DNA from: an uncultured Collinsella sp.
GTDB lineage: Bacteria > Actinomycetota > Coriobacteriia > Coriobacteriales > Coriobacteriaceae
Direction of reading: 5' to 3'
Assembly (NCBI GenBank): GCA_900553415.1
Contig: USDH01000024.1
Span: 1 to 14,660, forward strand
DNA: 14,660 nt
Within the stretch, counting starts at the first letter, position 1; every line of letters starts with the position of its first letter. Shown here in pieces: positions 7,189 to 13,427 of the stretch. Below the pieces are notes generated by a model that ran no database searches, was not told where the DNA came from, and saw only the letters and a list, made by a program, of their open reading frames with translations. Both the position numbers and the translations under genes were made by a program.

Positions 7189-7818
7189 TTAGTGCTTGCC
7201 GTTGGCGGAGGCGGAGCCGTTGACGTGGTCGCGGGCGTAGACCACGCCGTGTACGATCGCCAGGCCGGCGGCGTCGGCGGCGCGGGCGCAGGTGTCCTGG
7301 AAGTCCTCGGCCTCGCGGGCGCGCAGCTGCTTGAGCACGTAGTCGGCGACAGCCATCTTGCCGGGAGGGTTGCCGATGCCGGTGCGGATGCGGCTGAAGT
7401 CGCGACTGCCCATCTTGTCGATGATGGAACGCAGGCCGTTGTGGCCAGCATGGCCGCCGCCCACCTTAACACGTACGTCACCGGCGGGAATGTCGAGCTC
7501 GTCGTGGATGACGAGCAGCTCCTCGGCTTTGATCTTGTACTCGCGGCAGAGCTTGGAGATGGGACCGCCCGAGGTATTCATGTACGACTGCGGCTTGACC
7601 AGCACAATCTGGCGCTTGCCGCTCTCTTCCTCGGGGTCGTTGATATTGATGAGTGCGACCTCGGCGCCGGCCTGGTTTTTCCAGTACGTGACGCCGGCCT
7701 GACGGGCCAGCTCGTCGATTGCCTTAAAGCCGGCGTTGTGGCGGGTCTCGGCATATTCCTCGCCAGGGTTGCCAAGTCCGGCAACCATGCGAATCTTGAG
7801 CGGCTGTGCAGCTGCCAT
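7189..7818 (-). CDS. pth: Peptidyl-tRNA hydrolase
   Basis: About 209 residues, slightly longer than typical bacterial Pth. Conserved motifs in order: VAGLGNPGEEYAETRHNAGF with the catalytic His, VKPQSYMNTSG with the substrate-binding Asn, VIHDELDIPAGDVRVK with the catalytic-site Asp, and GGHAGHNGLRSI, then FSRIRTGIGNP. The enzyme releases tRNA from prematurely dropped peptidyl-tRNA in the cytoplasm and is essential in most bacteria. Two in-frame ATGs lie 6 bp apart (7824 and 7818). The GAAAGGA ribosome site touches the first and is well spaced from the second, so I choose 7818; 7824 is the longer alternative. The C-terminus ends in a Gly/Ser/Asn-rich tail next to the end of the 200-bp element. 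Confidence 0.95.
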   Translation of the reverse strand: MAAAQPLKIRMVAGLGNPGEEYAETRHNAGFKAIDELARQAGVTYWKNQAGAEVALININDPEEESGKRQIVLVKPQSYMNTSGGPISKLCREYKIKAEELLVIHDELDIPAGDVRVKVGGGHAGHNGLRSIIDKMGSRDFSRIRTGIGNPPGKMAVADYVLKQLRAREAEDFQDTCARAADAAGLAIVHGVVYARDHVNGSASANGKH

Positions 7819-7872
7819 GTTCATCCTTTCGTTGATTTGTCGCCTGCTATGGTGAGCGACCCTGTTGCCGCT

Positions 7873-7878
7873 GTCAAA
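7873..7878 (-). promoter_or_regulatory. Candidate -35 box upstream of pth
   Basis: A perfect TTGACA on the minus strand about 55 bp upstream of the pth start. The -10 region 17-20 bp downstream (around CACCATAGC) matches poorly, so this is a weak promoter call. Confidence 0.3.
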
Positions 7879-7933
7879 TGGAGGGCGATTGAGGTTGTTT
7901 GGGGGGCGTTTGGACGGCCGTCGAAATCCGAGG

Positions 7934-8137
7934 TGGACAGTTAGTTCAGATACGTATTAGTTCTGAGGACTCGAATTGCTCAATTCAATGCCGATGCGTT
8001 GTTTTGGAGCTTTAGTTAGCCCATATGACGCTGTTTTGAAGTCTATCCTGCCTTCAAATAGGGCGAATGGTATAGAGATGGCTGCAAAACAACCTAATTC
8101 AATGTGTCCATTTATACGTATTTGAACTAACTGTCCA
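7934..8137. repeat. 204-bp inverted-repeat element, copy A (MITE-like)
   Basis: The left end (7934-7957) begins TGGACAGTTAGTTCAG and ends in the palindrome ATACGTAT. The right end (8114-8137) is its inverted copy with one mismatch over 24 bp. The same 24-bp end occurs at 9462-9485 and inverted at 9641-9664. The interior is AT-richer than the surrounding DNA and carries no open frame. It sits between pth and the 3' end of the nuclease-like gene, 33 bp from that gene's stop. No target-site duplication is evident. Confidence 0.88.
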
Positions 8138-8170
8138 GCCCTGTTCGATGGCGCACGGGTGATTCGCCGT

Positions 8171-9298
8171 TTAGACCGGTGCAAGGCCGATTCCGGCCCG
8201 CAGAGCGTTGAGCCAAGCGGCCTGACGCTTGCGATAGCCCTTGATGCGATATCGGAATCGGACTCCCGCGAGTCGATGCATCGTTTGGGCGAAGGCTTCG
8301 AGTGCAACAAGGTCTTTCATTTGGTCGCGATTGATAACTAGGACGTGGATGCCCATTGCCTTGAGGCCATTATTTCGATTGCCATCGTGGATGCGAGCGT
8401 TTTGAAGCTCATGCCCAATTCCGTTGTATTCGTTGTCGACGCCGGCTGCCGGGCAATACAGGTCGCAGATGGCGTAAGGGATGCCGGAGGACATGTTGAC
8501 CGCAAGAGTGTCGAAGTCGATTCGATAGTTGAGTAGCAAGCCTCCCATGGGTAGACTGCAACACCCGAAACCGCCAAAGCGCATGGGTGCCCCGAGAACA
8601 GCAAACATTAGGGATTCGGCTGGGGATGCGGATCCAGCCCGGGCGAGTTTGACTGCCGTGCGAAACGAGGCGTATGAGCTACTTTTGGCGAAGCGTGCGA
8701 CCGCCTCGAGCTCTTCGATGGTCGTGGCGGGCTCGCATTTGTAGTGCGCCTGTTCATAGCGGGTTTCGTTCTGCTGTTCGGCTGCCGACTGGCCGCCCAG
8801 GCAATCAAGATCACCCGTCACTGCGCAGCCATCGCCCTTGGGCCAGATGTCGTCATGGGCAATGGGGTATGTTGCCCCGGGAGGAAGGGAATAGGTTCCG
8901 AGCAGTTCCATGAGAAGCATCAAGGTTTTGGCGACTGATTCATTTTTGGAACAAAGCATGGCTGTCACGGCAGGAGACGTTGCGTAGATGTCGGCCTCGA
9001 CGTGCATAATTGCACCTTCAGGAAGCGGAGCGGAGAGAATATGCTGAAGAAGTCGCTTATCGGGGCGTCTGTTGTCTTCGTCTGAAACGAGAAGATCGAG
9101 CAGTTCGGAATCATCTTCATTCCAGGCGTCGAGTATCGAAAGTGCGCCAAAGTCTATCGCGTCATTATTGGGAATGCAGCTAGCCAAGGCCGGTGCTTGC
9201 TGTTCACTATCAACGGAGTCCCAGGGTAGGACAGAGTACGCCCGTCGTGCGCGACGAATTGCGCGGAGGGCGGAGAAATGTGAAATCACGGTCGTCAT
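8171..9298 (-). CDS. Coriobacteriia-type hypothetical protein with a C-terminal DUF559/Vsr-like nuclease-fold domain
   Basis: 375 residues, soluble, no signal peptide. The C-terminal third shows SPAESLMFAVL (Glu228), GGFGCCSLP, YAICDLYCP (Asp279), NEYNGIGHE (Glu290, His296) and DGNRNNGLKAMGIHVLVI (Arg308). This E...D...E-x-N order is the pattern of PD-(D/E)XK-like DUF559/Vsr domains, and I recall similar proteins as abundant paralogues in Coriobacteriia genomes. The usual EYD motif is EYN here, so catalysis is uncertain. The middle segment LPEGAIMHVEADIYATSP resembles the same family. Function is unknown; defence, DNA repair and AbiEi-like toxin roles are all guesses. No clear ribosome site precedes the ATG at 9298. 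The gene is bracketed by inverted-repeat copies A and B, which suggests accessory DNA. Confidence 0.75.
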   Translation of the reverse strand: MTTVISHFSALRAIRRARRAYSVLPWDSVDSEQQAPALASCIPNNDAIDFGALSILDAWNEDDSELLDLLVSDEDNRRPDKRLLQHILSAPLPEGAIMHVEADIYATSPAVTAMLCSKNESVAKTLMLLMELLGTYSLPPGATYPIAHDDIWPKGDGCAVTGDLDCLGGQSAAEQQNETRYEQAHYKCEPATTIEELEAVARFAKSSSYASFRTAVKLARAGSASPAESLMFAVLGAPMRFGGFGCCSLPMGGLLLNYRIDFDTLAVNMSSGIPYAICDLYCPAAGVDNEYNGIGHELQNARIHDGNRNNGLKAMGIHVLVINRDQMKDLVALEAFAQTMHRLAGVRFRYRIKGYRKRQAAWLNALRAGIGLAPV

Positions 9299-9461
9299 AG
9301 CTATAACGTACTAAGTTGGCAGCAGAATGCGACCGCCGTACCGTTCTTTTCGCCCAGCGGGGCGCTGCGCGCCACGAACGGCTGGGTGTTATGAGATCGA
9401 TGGAATCGGTTGAGGGGATTGCAGGAAATTGAGCTCTGCTGCGAAGGTTGACGATAGCTAC

Positions 9462-9664
9462 TGGACAGTTAGTTCAGATACGTATAAGGCGGCGGGCGTT
9501 CGAGGCGTTTCTAAGGGCCTTTGAGGGCGATTTGAGGGTAAATATGCGGCGGTCGTGCTCGAAAACGATGAGCTTTGGGCGGCATGGCATCCGCTGGGGA
9601 GCTCAGAAGGCTCCGAACGGCCCTTTGGAGCTTTAAAAAAATACGTATCTGAACTAACTGTCCA
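9462..9664. repeat. 203-bp inverted-repeat element, copy B (MITE-like)
   Basis: The left end (9462-9485) is identical over 24 bp to the left end of copy A; the right end (9641-9664) is its perfect inverted copy. The length differs from copy A by 1 bp, yet the GC-rich interior is not recognisably related apart from a GGAGCTTTA-like match. It lies between the start of the nuclease-like gene and the prs terminator. The remaining bases 9299-9461 hold no gene I can support. Confidence 0.88.
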
Positions 9665-9681
9665 TGGAAGGTTGGCGAGGG

Positions 9682-9718
9682 ATAGAAAAAGGGTCGGAAG
9701 CAAGCTTCCGACCCTTTA
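9682..9718 (-). terminator. Rho-independent terminator of prs
   Basis: A 13-14-bp perfect stem (9688-9701 with 9704-9717, GGGTCGGAAGC core) is followed on the minus strand by TTTTTCTAT. It lies 33 bp after the prs stop. Confidence 0.88.
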
Positions 9719-9750
9719 AAAGCATCAAAGATGATGCGATGCGCGTTGGA

Positions 9751-10737
9751 TTACAGCGCGAAGTCGCCGCCGACGAGCGTGGAGACGGGCTCCTCGTGGT
9801 AAACGGCGGAGATGGCCTGAGCGAACTCCTCGGCGACCGAAATGGTCTTGATCTTGCCGCCGACCTCGACGGGGATGGCGTCGGTGACGACGCACTCGAC
9901 GATGGGGGCATCGTTCAGGCGCTCGATGGCCGGACCGGAGAAGATGCCGTGGGTGGCGCACACGTAGATGTCGCCGGCGCCCATTGCCTTGAGCTCCTTG
10001 ACGTTGGCGCACAGGGTGCCAGCGGTGTCGATCATGTCGTCGTTGATGATGCAGGTCTTGCCCTTGATGTCACCGATGATGCCCATGACCTCGGCGGCGT
10101 TGTGGCGCGGACGGCCCTTGTGGGCGATGGCCAGGTCGCAGCCGAGCATGTCGGACAGCTTCTTGGCGGCCTTGGCGCGGCCCACATCGGGGGAGACGAC
10201 AACCAGGCTGTCGGTGTCGAAGTGCATGTCGTTGTAGTACTGGCCAAACAGCGGCAGTGCGGACAGGTGGTTAACCGGGATATCGAAGAAGCCCTGGATC
10301 TGGCCCTGGTGCAGGTCGAGGGTGATGATGCGGTTGACGCCGGCGCGCTCGAGCAGGTTGGCGACGAGGCGGGCGGTGATGGGCTCGCGCGGGCCGGCCT
10401 TGCGGTCCTGGCGGGCATAGCCGTAGTGGGTGATAACGGCGGTGATGGAGCGGGCGGATGCGCGCTTGGCAGCGTCGGTGGCGATGAGCAGCTCCATGAG
10501 CATGTCGTTGACGTTGCCGCCGGCCACGGACTGAATCAGGAAGACGTCGGCGCCGCGGACGGTCTCGTCGTAGCGGGCGTAAATCTCACCGTTGGCGAAC
10601 TGCTTTAGCGTAAGGCCCGAAAGCTCGACCCCAAGGTACTCAGCGATCTTCTGAGCGAGGGGACGGTTGGAGGAACCGGAATACACGCGGATGGACTTGC
10701 GCATATTCTCCGACTTCTCGGGATCATTAATCGGCAT
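9751..10737 (-). CDS. prs: Ribose-phosphate pyrophosphokinase (PRPP synthetase)
   Basis: 328 residues, the normal class I size. Motifs in order: SGSSNRPLAQKIAEYLG, QFANGEIYARYDETVRG, the ATP-loop region YGYARQDRKAGPREPITA, metal/ATP-site DLHQGQIQGFFDIPV, and the ribose-5-phosphate loop INDDMIDTAGTL. The enzyme transfers pyrophosphate from ATP to ribose 5-phosphate to make PRPP for purine, pyrimidine, histidine, tryptophan and NAD synthesis. The ATG at 10737 has AAGGAGAAGG just upstream. A further in-frame Met at residue 12 (MRKSIRVYSG) is closer to the usual family start but lacks such a site. It is downstream of glmU, as in many Gram-positive genomes, but the glmU terminator lies between them. 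Confidence 0.97.
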   Translation of the reverse strand: MPINDPEKSENMRKSIRVYSGSSNRPLAQKIAEYLGVELSGLTLKQFANGEIYARYDETVRGADVFLIQSVAGGNVNDMLMELLIATDAAKRASARSITAVITHYGYARQDRKAGPREPITARLVANLLERAGVNRIITLDLHQGQIQGFFDIPVNHLSALPLFGQYYNDMHFDTDSLVVVSPDVGRAKAAKKLSDMLGCDLAIAHKGRPRHNAAEVMGIIGDIKGKTCIINDDMIDTAGTLCANVKELKAMGAGDIYVCATHGIFSGPAIERLNDAPIVECVVTDAIPVEVGGKIKTISVAEEFAQAISAVYHEEPVSTLVGGDFAL

Positions 10738-10781
10738 TACCCTTCTCCTTTATATCGAATGCCATATAGATGCCTTGTTGC

Positions 10782-10787
10782 ATTGTA
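10782..10787 (-). promoter_or_regulatory. Candidate -10 box for prs
   Basis: TACAAT on the minus strand about 45 bp upstream of the prs start and after the glmU terminator. A TTGACG occurs further upstream (complement of about 10830-10835), too far for normal spacing, so the -35 is unassigned. Confidence 0.3.
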
Positions 10788-10867
10788 ACCGCGCGACGGG
10801 GTTAATCGGGTCTTGATAACGTCTTTACCGTCAACGGACACGAACCGACCACTCATCCGGCCGCGCA

Positions 10868-10911
10868 GGTCAGCATAGAAAAAGGAGCCGCCCCCATGGG
10901 AACAGCTCCTT
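10868..10911 (-). terminator. Rho-independent terminator of glmU
   Basis: On the minus strand AAGGAGC pairs with GCTCCTT (10905-10911 with 10882-10888) around a 16-nt loop that can itself pair (CCCATGGG). A U tract and the sequence CTATGCTGACC follow. It lies 18 bp after the glmU stop. Confidence 0.82.
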
Positions 10912-10928
10912 AGATGCTTGGTAAAACG

Positions 10929-12341
10929 TTATACCTCGTCGTCCTCGTGCAGGCGGCGGCGGTAATCGGCGGCCCAGCCCTCAATGTTTACCTGACGGGC
11001 ACGGCCCAGGCCGAGTGCGTCGGCCGGGACCGGCTCGGTGATGACGGAGCCGGCGGCCACGAGCGCGCCGTCGCCAATCTGGGCGGGCGCGACCATCATG
11101 GTGTCGGAGCCGATGAAGGCATCCTTGCCGATGACGGTCTTGTGCTTGTGTACGCCGTCGTAGTTGCAGGTGATGGAGCCCGCGCCCACGTTGACGCCGG
11201 AGCCCATGGTGGTATCGCCGATGTAGGACAGGTGCGGCACCTTGGAGCCCTCGCCGATCGTGGACTTCTTGATCTCCACGTGCGTGCCGGCCTTGGAGCC
11301 GTCGAGCATGTGGGTGCCCGGGCGCAGGTAGGCGCGCGGGCCGCAGTCGACGCCGTTCTCGATGACGGACTCGATGGCGATGGTCTCATCGATGACACAG
11401 CCGCTGCCGACGGTGGTGTCGGTGAGGCGGCTGTTGGGGCCAAGCTGGCACTCCTCGCCCACGGTGACGTGGCCGATCAGATGCGTCTGCGGCCACACGA
11501 TGGTGTCGCGACCGATGGTGGCATCGGGGCCGATCCAGGCCTGCGTGGGGTCGATGAAGGTAACGCCCTCGGCCATCCAGTGCTCGTTGATGCGGTCGCG
11601 CGCAATGGCGGTGAGCTGTGCGAGCTGGATGCGGCTGTTGACGCCCAAGCCGTCGCGGTAGTCGTCGCAGTGGAAGATGGAGACCGCCTGGCCGTGACCC
11701 TTGAGGATTTCGAGCATGTCGGGCAGATAGTACTCGGACTGCGCGTTGTCGTTGCCGATCTCGTTAATGTGGGTGGCAAGCTGCGCGCCGTCGAAGGCGT
11801 AGCAGCCGGCGTTGCACTCCAGCAGCGTGGCGGCCTGCTCGGGCGTGCAGTCCTTCTGCTCGATGATGCGCTCGATCTGACCATCGGCGCCCAGCTTGAT
11901 GCGGCCGTAGCCGAAAGGATCGGGCGGGGTCATGGTCATGACGGTGCAGGCGAGCTCGCCGGTGGCGACGGTCTGTGCGAACTTGGCGACGGTGTCAGCG
12001 GTGATGAGCGGCAAGTCGCCGTTGAGTACGACGACCGGGCCTTGCGTGATGCCGCAGGCCTCGAGTGCGACCTTCACGGCGTGGCCGGTGCCCAGGCGCT
12101 CGGTCTGCTCGACGCACTCGACCTTGGTGGCGCTGTTGGCGTAGGCGCCGTCGATGAGGGCGCGCATCTCGTCGGCGTGGCTGCCGATGACAACCACGAC
12201 GCGGCTGCAGCCGGCCTTGATGGTAGCGTCGACGATCCACTGGACCATGGGCTTACCCAGGATCTTGTGCGAAACCTTGCAGTGGTTCGACTTCATGCGG
12301 GTGCCCTCGCCGGCAGCGAGGATAATTGCGGTTGCGTCCAT
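10929..12341 (-). CDS. glmU: Bifunctional UDP-GlcNAc pyrophosphorylase / glucosamine-1-phosphate acetyltransferase
   Basis: 470 residues with the chosen start, typical of GlmU. The N-terminal uridyltransferase has AIILAAGEGTRMKS and VSHKILGKPMVQW. The C-terminal left-handed beta-helix shows repeated isoleucine-patch hexapeptides and the acetyltransferase site segments KSTIGEGSKVPHLSYIGD (catalytic-type His) and GAGSITCNYDGVHKHKT. The enzyme acetylates GlcN-1-P and then makes UDP-GlcNAc for peptidoglycan, in the cytoplasm. The start at 12341 has AGGAG seven bases upstream (TAACAGGAGATCAC); the open frame continues 106 codons further upstream but without family similarity. It is transcribed toward prs and divergently from the ECF transporter genes. 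Confidence 0.96.
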   Translation of the reverse strand: MDATAIILAAGEGTRMKSNHCKVSHKILGKPMVQWIVDATIKAGCSRVVVVIGSHADEMRALIDGAYANSATKVECVEQTERLGTGHAVKVALEACGITQGPVVVLNGDLPLITADTVAKFAQTVATGELACTVMTMTPPDPFGYGRIKLGADGQIERIIEQKDCTPEQAATLLECNAGCYAFDGAQLATHINEIGNDNAQSEYYLPDMLEILKGHGQAVSIFHCDDYRDGLGVNSRIQLAQLTAIARDRINEHWMAEGVTFIDPTQAWIGPDATIGRDTIVWPQTHLIGHVTVGEECQLGPNSRLTDTTVGSGCVIDETIAIESVIENGVDCGPRAYLRPGTHMLDGSKAGTHVEIKKSTIGEGSKVPHLSYIGDTTMGSGVNVGAGSITCNYDGVHKHKTVIGKDAFIGSDTMMVAPAQIGDGALVAAGSVITEPVPADALGLGRARQVNIEGWAADYRRRLHEDDEV

Positions 12342-12539
12342 GTGATCTCCTGTTACGTTATAGAGACGTGTGTTTGGAAACGATACACGGCGCAATATGA
12401 TACCGCAGGCATATGTTGAGCGCGTAACGTTTGACGCGTGACGGCCGATGTCGCTGCCATCGGCGTGGTGTTTGCGCTGGTTGTGCATGGCGGCGGCGCT
12501 GCGGCGTTGGCGTTTTGCGCGAGGGGATGGGAGGTGTCC

Positions 12540-13427
12540 GTGGATATCATGCGAGAGGAATCGGGCAACGGGCCCGTCGCAGCATTTTCGATGTCGCATC
12601 CGGCGGTGCCGGCGCTCTACATGGTGCTGACATTGGGGCTCACCATGTTCTCGATGCAACCGGTGCTGATTGCGCTGTCGCTTGCGGGCGGGCTGGCGTA
12701 CGGGTTTGCGATGCGCGGTATGGCGCGCACGCTGGGAGCGCTTCGCTGGCAGCTGCCGGTGATTTTGATCATCGCGGTACTCAATCCGCTGTTTAGCGCC
12801 TCGGGCTCGACGGAGGTGTTCCGCATCGGCATGCGCGCGGTGTATTTGGAGAGCATGGTATACGGCCTGTGTATGGGCGGGCTGTTTGTGGCGAGCGTGC
12901 TGTGGTTTGAGGCCGCGGCGTCGATGCTCGGCTACGACAAGGTGCTTGCGCTGCTGGGTAACGCCGCGCCGGTGATTGCGCTCATGATTTCGATGTGCAT
13001 GCGGCTCATCCCGCAGTTCTTGCGCCGCGGTCGTACGGTGCTGGCGGTGCAGGATGCGATTGATGTACCGGGGGGCGCACCGGCCGACCCCGTGCGTTCA
13101 CGCCTGCGGGCATCGAGCGTGTTGATGGGCTGGGGCATGGAAGATTCGCTGGAGCGCGCGGACGCCATGCGCTCCCGTGGGTGGGGTGCCGCGACGCGTC
13201 GCACGACGTACGCACGGTATCGGCTGGGGCGCGGCGATGTTGCCGCGCTGGCTGGGCTTGCGGTGTTTGGCGTCGCCGCGGTGGCGGTGGCATGGGTCGC
13301 GACGGCGCAGTATTCGTTTTACCCGCAGCTCTCGGTGCCGGCGCCGTGGCCGGGCTATGTTGTATATGCGGCTTGGATGGCGCTGCCCTGCGTACTGCAC
13401 GTGATTGACGAGAAGAGGTTTGGCTGA
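12540..13427 (+). CDS. ecfT: Energy-coupling factor transporter transmembrane component T (EcfT/CbiQ family)
   Basis: About 295 residues. Several hydrophobic helices (ALYMVLTLGLTMFSMQPVLIALSLAGGLAYG, LPVILIIAVLNPLF, two near the C-terminus) flank a cytoplasmic region with FLRRGRTVLAVQDAI and SLERADAMRSRGWG. The last matches the Ala-x-x-x-Arg-Gly coupling motif that docks into the ATPases. The family scaffold couples ATP hydrolysis to a substrate-binding S protein for vitamin or metal uptake. I choose the GTG at 12540 because GGGAGG sits 5 bases upstream; another GTG at 12438 would add 34 residues without a ribosome site. It overlaps the ATPase gene by one base (TGATG). No S component is visible, so the substrate is unknown. 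Confidence 0.85.
   Translation: MDIMREESGNGPVAAFSMSHPAVPALYMVLTLGLTMFSMQPVLIALSLAGGLAYGFAMRGMARTLGALRWQLPVILIIAVLNPLFSASGSTEVFRIGMRAVYLESMVYGLCMGGLFVASVLWFEAAASMLGYDKVLALLGNAAPVIALMISMCMRLIPQFLRRGRTVLAVQDAIDVPGGAPADPVRSRLRASSVLMGWGMEDSLERADAMRSRGWGAATRRTTYARYRLGRGDVAALAGLAVFGVAAVAVAWVATAQYSFYPQLSVPAPWPGYVVYAAWMALPCVLHVIDEKRFG

Noticed and set aside
10914..12419. Long plus-strand open frame opposite glmU, and similar ones opposite prs (9664-10608) and nfnB (4999-5991)
   Set aside because: GC-rich codon bias removes stops on the opposite strand. The translations are Val/Gly/Asp-rich strings with no motifs, while the minus-strand genes have full family signatures.
12342..12659. 106-residue N-terminal extension of GlmU
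   Set aside because: The extension has no similarity to GlmU, overlaps the divergent ecfT gene, and the start at 12341 has a well-placed AGGAG site.
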